DNA from: Spisula solida
Taxonomy: Eukaryota > Mollusca > Bivalvia > Venerida > Mactridae
NCBI GenBank assembly: GCA_947247005.1
Contig: OX365957.1
Coordinates: 8,900,817 to 8,964,816, forward strand
Reading direction: 5' to 3'
Length of the DNA: 64,000 bases
A program made the translations under genes and the position numbers. Numbering within the stretch: the stretch's first letter is position 1; every line of letters begins with the position of its first letter. A model generated the notes under the pieces. The model was given only the letters and a program-made list of their open reading frames with translations, ran no database searches and was not told the origin of the DNA. Shown here piece after piece: positions 21,757-33,157 of this stretch.

Positions 21757-22560
21757 TGACTGGTGTTGTTATTACTGAATACGCATTGCAGTTATAATTT
21801 TGGAACTGGTCTAAATTGGTGGGAACCTTTTCTCAAACATATTATTCTTTATAAATGTGTTAAGCGGGTGTAGCATTGTCAGTTGCTCGTTGTTGTTTCA
21901 AATGTTGTTGTGTTGAAAACAAATAAACATTTTTATTGGTCAATCATTTGGTTTTTGTAAAGGGCCTATTTTTCCAATTTCCTATTTATATTCCTGTGAC
22001 ATAAGACTTAAACGTGTATAGTTGATTTTGTTATACAAGCTATGTGTAGTATTCGGAAAAATCAGGAAAAAATTTCAATTGATACTTTTTAACCAACTCT
22101 GATTTTCGCACTAAATGCCGTTTATAAATCAGGTCCCTTTATGTTATTAAGTTCAGTTTAATAGTTTCCTGTTACAGTTTGTATCTGTTTAATGTTTTGC
22201 CTCATTAGTGTTTAACTGTTATTGAAAGTATGCACATTTGCAAGTTGCCGAAGTGATACATATTTGTATATTTGAAAGCACCTTGATAAAGTGAAAATAG
22301 TAGTCTTCTATATAGTTTATGTATTCCCTACTTTATTTGATCGGTGCTGCATGTGTTACTTCATTGCTCCGATTCATGTGCGTTTCTCTGCTTTCAAAAT
22401 AAATTCAAATATAACGTTTTCATGTTTGGGTTATATTTACTATGGACAGAGAATCAATACATCATGTGGGATTTTTCACTGCATACTAAATTAGGTAAAA
22501 TAACCCGCAAACGAACACGGAAAAAATACACAGGCAGTTCGATTAATCAACACTACTTCA
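21757..22560. other. No gene recognised, transposon interior
   Basis: AT-rich 3' flank of the transposase-like gene. Short frames at 22291-22592 lack motifs. AAATAAACATTTTTATTGG near 21920 contains AATAAA and could be a former polyadenylation signal for the upstream gene. Confidence 0.4.
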
Positions 22561-22574
22561 TGTATAGTACTGAC

Positions 22575-22893
22575 CGCGTAAAAAGGTCGTAACTAGCACT
22601 TACGACATTTTTATTCGTTCCAAAATTTTATTTAAACCTTTTTAATATGCGTATCACGGAGCTATAACGTACAAAATAGAAAGACATTTTGAAATTTATC
22701 AAATATCTTAACAACCACACAACTTTACAACTTGTAAAGTTGACTTCTGGAGGATTTAGAAGAAAGCATTCCGATGGAACGGAATGTATATGCTATTGTG
22801 TTAATTGATAATTGAGAAAAACATAATTTAGTTTTTTTTCAGTTTCCCAAAACAGGACATTTTTACTTACGACCTTTCAATTCTGAGGCGTTA
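22575..22893. repeat. Right TIR and subterminal GGTCGTAAGT motifs
   Basis: AAAAAGGTCGTAACTAGCAC with ACTTACGACATTTTTATTCG lies near 22580-22615. The terminal ACTTACGACCTTTCAATTCT leads into GAGGCGTTA at 22893. Together they mirror the left end at 16505-16815. Confidence 0.75.
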
Positions 22894-22897
22894 ATAT

Positions 22898-23608
22898 GAT
22901 ATTTGACCTATAAGTGTGACCTTGGCCTTCGAGCTAGGGACCTGGGTCTTGCGCATGACACACCGTCTTGATGTGGTGAACATTTGTACCAAGCCATTTT
23001 AAAATCCAGCAAGAAATGACAAAGTGACAGGGCGGACACGACTTGGATGGCTATATGACCTTTGACCTCTAAGTGTGACCTTGGCCTTTAAGCTAGGGAC
23101 CTGGGTCTTGCGCATGACACACTGTCTTGATGTGGTGAACATTTGTACCAAGTATCATAAATATCCAATATGAAATGACAAAGTGACAGAACGGGACACA
23201 TTTTGTGCCTTTTAACCATTGACCTTCAAGTGTGACCTTGACCTTTGAGCTAGGGACCTGGGTCTTGCACATGACACACCGTCTTGATGTGGTGAATATT
23301 TGCACCAAGCCATTTTAAAATCCAGCAGGAAACGACAAAGTTACAGAGCGGACACGACTTGCATGACTATATGACCTTTGACCAATAAGTGTGACCTTGG
23401 CCTTCGAGCTAGGAAACTGGGTATTGCGCATGACACAACGTCTTGATGTGGTGAACATTTGTACCAAACCATTTAAAAATCCAACAAGAAACGACAAAGT
23501 TACAGAGCGGACAAGATTTTGCTAACAGACCAACGGACCGACCAACCGGCCGACAGACACGGTGACTCTAGTATACCCCCTTCAAACTTTGTTTGCGGGG
23601 GTATAATA
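22898..23608 (-). repeat. Right half of the split pearl/HINE-like element, with terminal hairpin
   Basis: The ~165 bp repeat resumes in register after the transposon (GATATTTGACCTATAAGTGT, GAGCTAGGGACCTGGGTCTT) and continues for four units. A short CCGACAGACA-rich tract follows, then the hairpin TATACCCCC (23566-23574) with GGGGGTATA (23597-23605). This parallels the GACA tract and hairpin at 1-972. Open frames at 23093-23308 and 23315-23497 are repeat translations. Confidence 0.85.
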
Positions 23609-23609
23609 A

Positions 23610-23974
23610 CACAGACCACAATCTAAAGCACAATGCCCAACACACAACTAAACGTGAAAATGAAACTAAAGGGGTAGAGTCTAATCTATAGTGAGATAGT
23701 GCAATTTCCTTTCAAAATCGTCGTTTTTGTTTTCAAATTTAAGTGGTTGGATAAAATAAGCATTGTCTTATGATTTGCTATATTTTGTCTTGAGGTTGCC
23801 AAAAATATCACTTATCATTTATCCAAGCATAACAGGAATTTCATTACAAATCTTGCTCGTTCACAAACCAAAGTCAACATGACATTAAGAGTCAAAGTTT
23901 GTTGTCGGGGACATAGTTAATAGTATAAGGAACAAACATGAACTTATATCATGAAAAACTTCTATGACCTTGCA
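23610..23974. other. No gene recognised
   Basis: AT-rich spacer. CACAATGCCCAACACACAACTAAA near its start (23631-23654) resembles the interior of the 7747-9318 repeat, so part may be a fragment of it. Confidence 0.35.
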
Positions 23975-24345
23975 AAAAGATTATATTAAGTCAGACAGGG
24001 AAGGCAGCACTCAACTTAACCAGCCAAGCATAGAAAACATTAAAACACACAAAGCACAATGCCCACCTGAACCAAATGAGCACAGGAAACATTAAACACA
24101 TACAAGGCACAGTGCCCAACAAAACAAGCGAAGATCCGCCCAAGTCCAAGCTGTCGAAAAGTAAATAGAGGAATACCAGCAAAACGAATAAATAACTCCT
24201 AGCTCCATAGAACGTTTGGCCCCGGTCAAAAAATGAATACTGAGAATTTATGACATAAATTATTGATTATATAAGATTGAAAAACTCCACTGTAAACGGA
24301 ATTTGCGTTCAAATCCAGATACAAGCCCATACTTCGTATGTATTC
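23975..24345 (+). repeat. Second copy of the repeat found at 7747-9318, left part
   Basis: The copy begins ATTATATTAAGTCAGACAGG and follows the 7747 copy through AAAGCACAATGCCCA, then skips its middle. It resumes at TTGGCCCCGGTCAAAAAATG and runs through GTAAACGGAATTTGCGTTCA to about 24330, an internally deleted version. The minus frame 23991-24182 is a by-product of this repeat. Confidence 0.78.
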
Positions 24346-24799
24346 ATATGATATAGCTAGTTGGGTCACTTGCGACAATACAAAAACAGCGAGCGGTCCT
24401 GTACACAATGCTTTGACTTAAATTGGTCAAGTTAAGGGTTGTAATTAATGAAAACTACGTTGAAAATAATGTAGAAATATTTTTTTTACAATACACGATA
24501 TGACTTTCCGTCTATTTTTTGTCATGCACTTACATAGTTGACGTAATTTTAGTTCGGCAACATTATTTGTAAGCGCTAAATATGAGCTGACACACATACA
24601 TGTATATATATGTAATAACTGTCTATGTAACTATATCTATATCTCCGATTGAAGATTTAAAGACACGCTTTTTATGATACAAGTTTGATATCTACACAAT
24701 ATTGTTTTGTTACTAGGTAGCTAATATGAACTAAGGCATTGCCTAAAGGGGATTCAATCATCCATTGATAATAGATCAAAAAAACTCATTACAGTTATT
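24346..24799. other. No gene recognised
   Basis: AT-rich, with a short run of ATATATAT near 24605. No frame or repeat stands out. Confidence 0.4.
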
Positions 24800-26335
24800 A
24801 GTGAGGGGCATCTTCACAGTATGGTTGTTCATACATTTTGTATTTATTTTACATTTCATGAAATTCAAGGAAAATTGACTAATACAACAAGAGGACCATT
24901 GGCTCTAAAGTGCTCATCATATGACCAGCAGTTTAGGCAGAAGCAGTGACCTGGTGACCTAGTTTTAGACCCCAGATGACCCAGTTACGAACTAGACCTA
25001 GATTTCATAAAGCTACACATTGTGGCCAAGTGTCATTAATATAACATCAAAAATGTGACCTCTAGAGAGTAAACAAGGTTTAAAATTGATGTGACCTAGT
25101 TTTTTACCCAAGATGACCCAGTTACGCACTTTACTTAGATTTCATAGCGACAAACATTGTGTCCAAGTTTCATATAGATTAGGTAAAAAATGTGACCTCT
25201 AGAGTGCTAACAAGGTTTTTTCTTTGATGTGACCTAGTTTTTGACGCCAGGAGACCCAGATTCCATAAAGCTACACATTGTGGCCAAGTGTCATTAATAT
25301 AACATAAAAAATGTGACCTCTAGAGCGTAAACAAGGTTTTAGTTTGATGTGACCTAGTTTTTGACCCCAGATGACCCAGTTACGCACTTTACCTAGTTTG
25401 CAAAGCGACAAACATTGTGACCAAGTTTCATATAGATTAGGTAAAACATGTTCACGAGTGCTCGGGTGAGCTAAAAACTTGACGGACATCATCACAGTAT
25501 GAGCGTTCCTGGTCATTTTAAGTTTCATGAAATCCTACCAGCTATTTACAAAGAAATGAATGTGAATGGACGGGCAGAGTGAATTCTTCATTAAATCAAG
25601 GGCAATAACTCTTAAGAAAATTGTCCAATAACAAAACTTGACTGGCATCATGCCAGTCAAGTTTTGTTATTCAATAGTGTGAGCATTCATATTCGTTTTA
25701 AGTTTCATGTAATTTTACCGGCTAGTTCCAAAGAAATGACTAAGAAAGGACGGGCGGAGGTAATTCTTCAATAAATCAAGGGCAACAACTCAAGAAAATT
25801 GATACACAGAATGTGTGTTCATATTCATTTTAAGTTACGTGAAATTCTACCAGCTAATTACAAAGAACTGAATGCAAATGGACTGGCAGATGACATTTTT
25901 CAACAAATCAAGGGCAATAACTCTAAGGAAAATTGACCAATAATGAAACTTGACACTCATCATCACAGTAATTGGGTGCTCATATTCATTTTAGGTTTCA
26001 TGAAATTCTACAGGCTAGTTACAAAGAAAGGAATGCGAATGGACGGTCATAGTGCATTATACTATAAATCAAGGGTAATAACTCTTAAGGAAAATTGACG
26101 AACTTAAACAAACTTGACGGGCATCATGACTTTTTTTATTTAAGTTGCTTAAAAATGTAGCAGTAAGTAGAAAAATGGCTGCAGTCGGAAGGACAGACAT
26201 AAATATTTAATAAATCAAGGTAAATGACTGTCAAAGGAAAAACACGTGACAGGCATCATCAAAGTACTGTATAGTTGTTCATATTCATTTTGATTAAGTT
26301 CCATGAAATTCTACATGCAAGTTACAGAGAAATGG
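24800..26335. repeat. Tandem array (~150-165 bp units) interrupted by a HINE-like element
   Basis: Degenerate units contain TTCTTCAATAAATCAAGGGC, AATAACTCTTAAGGAAAATT, AACTTGACGGGCATCATCAC, TTCATATTCATTTTAAGTTT and ATGAAATTCTACCAGCTAG. About five units lie between 25473 and 26335, and part of one precedes 24886. This is the core of another pearl-like family. The nested element at 24886-25472 interrupts one unit between AAAATTGACTAATA and AAAACTTGACGG. Confidence 0.8.
24886..25472 (-). mobile_element. HINE-like element nested in the tandem array
   Basis: On the minus strand it starts AGCTCACCCGAGCACTCGTG (right end) and ends GAGCCAATGGTCCTCTTGTT (left end), with a partial hairpin just before CTCTTGTT. 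The core has three degenerate units with GTGACCTAGTTTTTGACCCC, AGATGACCCAGTTACGCACT and AATGTGACCTCTAGAG. It belongs to the same family as 36495-37178 and 47480-48415, in opposite orientation. The host array unit reads through without it elsewhere, so the insertion site is defined to a few bases. Confidence 0.78.
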
Positions 26336-26464
26336 CTGTTGATGGCGATGCGTCTTTGCAAGCCGTATGGCCAGTCCACACGCACATTACCCCAAGTGCC
26401 GGAGTAAAAGTTAAGCATTACATAAGTTCAGTGAGTCACAATGTAACTATAAAGTGTTCACATA

Positions 26465-26650
26465 ATCTTCCTTTTGGCAAAAATAATCGCGATAATTGTA
26501 CCTAGTTGCTCTATTGGCTTAATGCAGCCACCCCCCTGTCAAAAAATATTAGATTCAGAATTTCTCGCACATTCCTGTTAAATTAATTCTGTTATACCGG
26601 AAAAAGGGGTTTATCCTATAATGTTGATATGGTCAGTGACAAACCCTATC
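26465..26650 (+). repeat. Dispersed repeat X, copy 1
   Basis: TTTTGGCAAAAATAATCGCG, GTACCTAGTTGCTCTAT, TCAGAATTTCTCGCACATT and GGGGTTTATCCTATAATGTT recur in the same order at 27445-27650 and, more diverged, at 55965-56130. Class unknown; no coding capacity. Confidence 0.7.
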
Positions 26651-27149
26651 TGCAGTTATAACGGAACTACCTTTTAGGAGACCCCTAAGGAATCAAAATG
26701 ATAATCAGCCAGAATATGGTTTTAAGAACAGTGTGTTATAGCGTTTTCTTGAATGACGACTAGAACTGTCATTGATACGACCCAAGGCATATCGATGATT
26801 CCAATATAGAGGAAGACAAGCATCGGCGATACATCGTTATACAGTTACACATATAGACGAACAAGAAACAGGCCTTTCAGTCAATGATCCCTTTTTAGCC
26901 ATTCTACACAGTACATGTTGGGTATATATTCAGCTTTGAGATAGCAAGTTTCTTTAGAGTTTAGACTTGACCCATTTTTACAATTTGTGAGCTTACATTT
27001 TAACAGACGGACTGTTTTGTGCAGGAAAAGGAGGATTTTCGGTGGTACCATTCATTTACTCAGGTATCGGTTCTCGATATCGACATTACTCAGTAAAACC
27101 CAATTTTCCGGAACCGGAATTTCACGGTCAGGGGGTTAGCAAGCAATAA
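26651..27149. other. No gene recognised
   Basis: Mixed-composition spacer between repeat copies. GGAACCGGAATTTC near 27110 and nearby GATATCGACATT are unremarkable. Confidence 0.35.
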
Positions 27150-27370
27150 GCGGTATAGCGGGAGTGTATTTTTTTTTCTTTTTTCAACGTTTAAACATGA
27201 AAAACATATAAAACAATTGTTGCACATTATCTTTAAACATCTTCATTTTTAAACTTTAGCAAGAATTATCTGAAAAAATGTTCAATATTTGAAATATTGC
27301 ATTTTATTCTACACTGTCGCTTTCGAAGCTCGATACCGATGGTGAGAAAATATACTCATTTTTCAAGTTA
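27150..27370 (+). repeat. Dispersed repeat Y, uninterrupted copy
   Basis: Runs from GGTATAGCGGGAGTGTATTT through TTTTTTCAACGTTTAAACAT and CATTTTTAAACTTTAGCAAG to AAGCTCGATACCGATGGTGA. The same sequence occurs at about 36395-36494 plus 37179-37290, where a HINE-like element splits it between the T run and AAGTTTTAGC. This copy is therefore the empty site. Confidence 0.78.
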
Positions 27371-27444
27371 AACATATTATTGTGGCAAAACATTGTCAGC
27401 GAGGTCGTAAAATAATGTTGTCAATGTGTTCAAGTAAGACTTTA

Positions 27445-27650
27445 TTCAAATTCTTATCTTTTGGCTAAAATAATCGCGATTTTTGTACCTAGTTGCTCTA
27501 TACGCTATATCAGTTTCCCCCCTGACGTACATTCGGAATATCTCGCACATTGTCGCTGAATTAATTCCGTAATCCCAGACAACGGGTTTTAACCAGTAAT
27601 GTCGATATGGTGAATATTCTAAAATGTGAATCGATAATCGACTGGTTAAA
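27445..27650 (+). repeat. Dispersed repeat X, copy 2
   Basis: Matches 26465-26650 with TTTTGGCTAAAATAATCGCG, GTACCTAGTTGCTCTATACG, GAATATCTCGCACATTG and CGGGTTTTAACCAGTAATGT. Repeats X and Y lie in alternation here and may be parts of one larger element. Confidence 0.7.
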
Positions 27651-28957
27651 AATATTGTTGATACCGCTTAGGTCAATGACAGCTCTTATGATGGCATCAC
27701 ACCGGAGGTCACATGGCAGCTACATACTGTAATGGACAGTCACAGCAGAGCGACAGATGAATACTGATCAACACGACAGAAACTTTGTTAAACACGGGTC
27801 AACCAACACAGGCCTTAACTGGGTCTGAGAGTTCTTTGAACTTGAAGGGTCTTGGGACAACTGTCACTTCCTCAGTCTTGTTATGTTCATACTATCCACA
27901 GACAAAAAGCACCGAGGAATTCATGTTCTTTGTTAACTTATATTATGAGCTTTTTTCCCAAAACACTTTCTTATAAATGATCATAAAAGCACTCATGAAA
28001 AGATACATTGTTTGTATTTTGGTCAATTCTCATATTTTTTCAAGGAGATCTGTATTGACAAACCAGCAGTAGACAGTTGTCCTACATTATAAGATCAATT
28101 AACATGGTCATCTAACACAGAATGATTGTTGATAATTAATTCACAATAAATGGTTGGTAGGTTGTTTGTTGTTGACAATTTGGGTACGAACAAATTTGGA
28201 TACGCTTCGTTTATCAAACTTTATGATGCAAATTAGTATCGAAAGTTGATTTATTTGTTTACCTACGCTAATTATGTGTATAAAAGACAGTTTTCCTTGT
28301 TTAAAACAAGTACTTTTAATTAATCGTATAAGCAGTTATTTTACTTACTTGACCGAAGCGAAGATGGCGGACGAATGAAACTTCCGTTTGCGAGGGACAG
28401 TCATTTAAGCTAACCGACCGCCTTTATCTCGCGCGCTAGCATTCTTACCTCCCCATCGCGTTTAATGTTTTGTAAGCTAGGGCCTTCGGTTATCTCAAGG
28501 AACATTTTTAAACATCATTAGAAAATAAAAGATAATTTATTAACAAAAAAAATATTTTTTAAATGAGTTTGCCAATTCCATTCACGTCTTCAGAGTACCC
28601 CGAAAAAAACACTTCCTGTACACACAAATTTCACTCTGACAAGGGTGACCAAATTTTGAATGGGCTAAAAACTCGCATCACGTACAATGCCGTCTGGCGA
28701 TTCAAAATTCTAGAATCCCTATAAAGATCTTATAGTATTATATGGTAGCTAATTGTTCACAAATTGACATTTAAAGTCATGAAGTAGGCCTATTTATTCT
28801 GGTTTATTCTCGCACTTCGCGGTTTATATTATGATTTATGCAGTGTGCTACATTTTCAATATTTGTTGGCGTCTCCTTATTCATTATGAATGAGATGTAA
28901 TTTATTTGATAAAAACTTACTTGGCACATGGACCGTAGAATATATTTCTTCCCAGCT
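27651..28957. other. No gene recognised
   Basis: Mostly AT-rich. A GC-richer patch near 28360-28450 holds GCGAAGATGGCGGACGAATG, which resembles a promoter or first-exon motif, but the frame from its ATG stops after four codons. The plus frame 27785-27976 lacks motifs. Confidence 0.4.
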
Positions 28958-30309
28958 TGGCCAAACCCTTGTTACCCTGATAAAACAACATGATTGGATA
29001 TTCGCAACATGATTGAAAAATGGCCGACATGAAAAATGTGATAAGTGCATTGTTTTTGCAATATTTTCCATATAAACTGTCCAGATTGTTTATTTCAATA
29101 TTACATAATCAACATATGAAGTAAATGTACTATTTGCACTAAACAATTTGCATATAGGTTATATTTTTCACTATGTAAAGCCTTAAAGAATGTGTGGATT
29201 TTGCATTTGAGAATGAGTTTTGTACTTAAAAACGTTGTAAAACTCATTTATTGGACTCTATGTAATGAATATCATTTTGGAAGTATCGGCAGTTGTATAA
29301 ACTATGATTTGGACGTTTCATTTTTTTTAAATCTTAGATAAATTAACGCTCATAAACAATAATTCAAACATGTATAGTATTTTTTGGATACTGACCGACG
29401 TGATTGTTAAATTTATCAGGATACTGGCCAACATGATTGTGGATAAAAACCAACATTACCAATTGAAATCTTGCCAATGGGATTCTCAAGGTACAAATAA
29501 TTGTACATTTAAGAAGTGTGCTCATGAATTGTGGTAGCAGGTTTATGAGCATACCCGATGTAAGGCATTTCACACCCAGTCTATAGCACATGCTTTTATG
29601 ACATTTAATAATCAAAGCACTAAGAGTGCTGTTGGAAGGCGATCTGATGCTGCTACTAAAGCTTAAACGACTTTACACGTTTAATGTTCGTTTTCTTACT
29701 GCTGATCTTGTCTTGAATGTCAAAATAGGCATATGTGACTATATAGGCATGTTGGGTATCTAAATAATTGTAAAAAGGGGCATATTGATGTATATGTCAT
29801 ACGTGTATTGAATGCGTATGTCAAAAGTGGCTTTAAAATAATACTACGCGCCTATTTATCAGATTCTACAGTACCGTCTTGTAATCACTTCCATCACAGC
29901 GTGATACATCTCTAGAAAGCGGCTAGTATAGCCACACCATATGATTACATAACATAACGATATACGATTCATTGATAAAACCATCACGTGACCCTGGTCC
30001 GAAGTTTCTAAAAATAGCTATACGGCTGGGACATTTGATGAACACGTCATTTTCATATTACGAAACAAGTTCGATATCTCCCCGGCTGAGTGATTATCTG
30101 CAAAAATATCGATTCAACGAACAGTTTCACAATAATTGTTGATCGTAGAATAAACAATTGTTGCTGATTGAATTAAATAAGTTTAAATATTTGAAGAAAC
30201 ATATGTTGCAGTATTGGGAATGTTGACAGTTTCTGGAACTACTTGAATGCGGATTCACATAGCAGCCTAAAGGCGGTCCAGGTTGCATTAAGAAATGGGC
30301 AATGGTAGT

Positions 30310-31366
30310 ATAGAGAGGCTTACGCCTACCAAAAATGGGTACAAATGTTCCACATCAAGACGATGTGTCATGCACAAAACCCAGGTCCCTAGCTTAAAGG
30401 TCAAGGTCACACTTAGAGGTCAAAGGTTAAAAGGCTTAAATAGGCATGTGATTCGGGTCCGCTCTGTAATTTTGTCATCTCCTATTGGATATTTATAACA
30501 GTTGGTACAAATGTTCACCACATCAAGGTGATGTGCCATGTGCAATACCCAGGTCCCTAACTTAAAGGGCAAGGTCACACGTAGAAATCAAAAGTTAAAA
30601 TTCTCAAATAGGCATGTGGTTCATGTCCGCTCTGTAACTATGTCATTTCTTATTATATATGTATAACACTTGGTACAAATGTTCACCACATCGAGACGGC
30701 GTGTTATGCGCAAGACCTAGGTCCCTTGCTCAAAGGTAAAGGTCACACTTAGAGATCGAAGGTAAAAAGGCTCAAATAGGCATGTTATTCATGTCAGCTC
30801 TGTAACTATGTCATTTCTTATGTTATATTAATATTACTTGCCACAAATGTTCACAACATCAAGACGAGGTGTCATGCGCAAGACACAGGTCCCTAACTCA
30901 AAGGTCAATGTCACACTTAGAGATCAAAAGTTAAAATTCTCAAATAGGCATGTGATTCATGTCAGATCTGTTACTATGTCATTACTTATTTATATTTATA
31001 TTACTTGCCACAAATGTTCACATCATCAAGACGAGGTGACATGCGCAAAACCCAGGTCCCTAACGCAAAGGTCAAGGTCATACTTAGAGATTAAAAGTTA
31101 AAAGGCACAAGTATACGCTTCTGGTCTGCTTTGTTTTTTTGTTATTTCGTTCTGGATTTTAAAATTACTTGGTTACATTCGCATTTACACCCTGACTCCA
31201 ATGTAAAGGTCACACTTACCGACCCAGCTCTTGTCTGCTTATCAATGTCACATTTAAGCAATTACAAACTTGTTTCAAGTTATTCCATTTGCATAGCTTT
31301 ATACTTAGGTGTCTGATGACAGCTTTTAGCGGGGGCATCCGTGTCCTGTGGACATTTTTCAAGTTA
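30310..31366 (+). repeat. Pearl/HINE-like tandem core, opposite orientation to 15460-23608
   Basis: Five units contain ACAAATGTTCACCACATCAA, GTGTCATGCGCAAGAC, CAGGTCCCTAGCTTAAAGGT and CAAGGTCACACTTAGAGG. After the core, GACAGCTTTTAGCGGGGGCA and the imperfect hairpin around CCGTGTCCTGTGGACA (31340-31355) form a likely 3' end. It lies inside the 76 bp TIR element. The plus frames at 30295-30498 and 30838-31101 are repeat translations. Confidence 0.75.
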
Positions 31367-31439
31367 AATACTTTTTTCTGCTATATGTTGGTAAAATTCA
31401 TAATAAGTCAAGACAGATAAATTTAACACATGTATCTAA

Positions 31440-31970
31440 ATGTGCAAAATTCACCGGGAATAGGAACAGTGAATTATGGGGACCAGGTTAAACGTTGTGA
31501 GCATGTCTTGAATGGTGCCAAATTGCATTTCTAATTTGAAAAGGGGACATAATTTCAACATATACGTATTTGATAGAGTTCCCTATTCATGTGGAGGTCA
31601 TGGCGTCATGATGGTGATAAAGTATGCAAAGTATCAAAGATACATGTCTTAGAGGTTAAAATTGTGTACATAAACTGTAAACTTTTGTATTTCTAAGTAC
31701 ATTAGTCCAAATGGGGCATAACATTCAACAACATGCTTGATAGAGTGCAGATGTTGTGGTCAAGACGGTTGACAAGTATGCAAAGTATCACAGCAATATG
31801 AACATGCACTTACATATTATAGGTTAATACCTTGAACGTAAACTTACAAATTTGCTCGAAGTTGAAAAAAGGGACATATTTTCCGATAAATACTTCATAG
31901 AGTTATCTACTCCTACGTACGTGTTGGGGTCATCCCATTATTCTTCCAAAAGTGAAGCTACATATTAAAT
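31440..31970 (-). repeat. Diverged copy of the 4493-5732 core
   Basis: Reverse-complement copies of the unit are visible: AAAAGGGGACATAATTTCAA, TGATAGAGTT, GTCATGATGGTGATAAAGTA and TGCAAAGTATCAAAGATACA recur about three times. Termini are not preserved. It lies inside the 28958-32490 element. Confidence 0.7.
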
Positions 31971-32490
31971 TCGCACTGCAGTGCATCAATGAAAATTCAA
32001 TGTTGGTCAGTATCCACTTTAAAAGATAAATCATGTTGATCTTTATCCTCAATCATGTTGGTTTTTATCCATTTTTCACACATGGGTTACTTTAAATAGT
32101 TATCACGTAGAAACGGCAAATGTAAATAACTTACTCTTAACTAAGTCTGATAGTGAAATGAAATGAAATTAGCTGTATAAACAAAAGATCTTAACCCAAA
32201 ATAAACAACAATATATATGTTTTATAGACTGTCAAATAAATCCAACACAGATTTTTCTAACTTTCTAACGTATTGTGTATCACATTCACAAACATACGGA
32301 TAAATAGTTTTAGTTTCATGGAAGAAATGTACAAGTATATCTTCATACAGCATCAGAAGGTGGTTAAACCCGTAGATTTTGAAGAATTGGCCGAAAATGC
32401 GATGAATATGTAAACATACATCCGCCATTTTTCAATCATGTAGCGAATATCCAATCATGTTGTTTTATCAGGGTAACAAGGGTGTGGCCA

Positions 32491-33157
32491 GAGAATTAAA
32501 AGAAGTATTGTAATACTCTGACTTAGCCTATACTAAATACCGAAACTAGAATTTGTATACAATATATAAATCACTCACATTAATAAACCTAGGTAAAAGG
32601 GGAAAACAGGAAAACTATTATTTTTAATAAGCATTCGCGAATACCGATCGGAGATTTTATCTATGATGCTGGAAACGAAGTAGCGATATACGGTCCGGAA
32701 TCACGGCTTTTAGCATCTCGCCCATGGATTATCTCCACTTGTTTTGTTATCGTTACCGGCGGAAAATATGAATCGAACAAATCGAAATTCAATGTTTTAT
32801 CAGGTAATAATCAATCTGTTGTGGTATTTATGTATTGTTTCATCACAAATTAAGAACTACAATGTACACATAGTTAGGCACTCTCCAACTATAAACAGGC
32901 CTGTGATTCTTTCTCTTTCAGACTGATTTCATTTTCAAAGCTTTTATCTCAAATCTTCGAAAAAATGGTTCAGATCAACTTCAACTTTATACTGCCTACA
33001 ATCAATACTGATTATTACTGGCAGGCGCTGTCGGAGACGATGAAATTAGATTTAAGTATTATGTGCAGAGTTATCAGTATAGATTAAAAGGTAAAAAAGA
33101 GCAGTATGTACAATTTAAAAACAAGAGATATTGGGTTATTGGTGATGCTCGTCTAGC
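32491..33157. other. No gene recognised
   Basis: AT-rich flank. It includes the 3' untranslated tail of the LINE to the right. The short frame 32744-32926 has no motifs. Confidence 0.4.

Larger units (their letters stand above)
16505..22893. mobile_element. 6.39 kb TIR DNA transposon with ATAT target duplication
   Basis: The left end reads CGACGCCCCAGAAATATAAG and the reverse complement of the right end reads TAACGCCTCAGAATTGAAAG; both continue with GTCGT. The element is flanked by ATAT on both sides (16501-16504, 22894-22897). Removing it restores the tandem unit GACTATATGAYMTTTGACC, so both borders are well supported. Short AAGGTCGTAAGT/ACTTACGACC motifs recur inside both ends (left to about 16815, right from about 22575), as expected for transposase-binding subterminal repeats. 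The interior holds a broken transposase-like gene, a broken SGNH hydrolase gene, a LINE RT fragment and a nested inverted-arm structure. No superfamily is assigned. Confidence 0.85.
28958..32490. mobile_element. 3.5 kb element with ~76 bp TIRs and subterminal repeats
   Basis: The left end (28958-29033) contains CCCTTGTTACCCTGATAAAA, CAACATGATTGGATATTCGC and ACATGATTGAAAAATGGC. The right end (32415-32490) is its reverse complement with only a few differences. Inside both ends lie GGATACTGACC, CAACATGATTG and GGATAAAAACCAACAT motifs in mirrored orientation (about 29380-29460 and 31995-32080). The interior contains fragments of two other repeat families and no recognisable transposase, so this is probably a non-autonomous copy. 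Flanking bases give no obvious target duplication. Confidence 0.8.

Noticed and set aside
26340..26420. tRNA- or 5S-like block (GCAAGCCGTATGGCCAGTCC)
   Set aside because: No cloverleaf, A/B box pair or 5S internal control region could be fitted.
28360..28400. AAGATGGCGGACGAATG, resembling a first exon with a good start context
   Set aside because: The frame stops after four codons and no other frame continues. At most a promoter-like motif.
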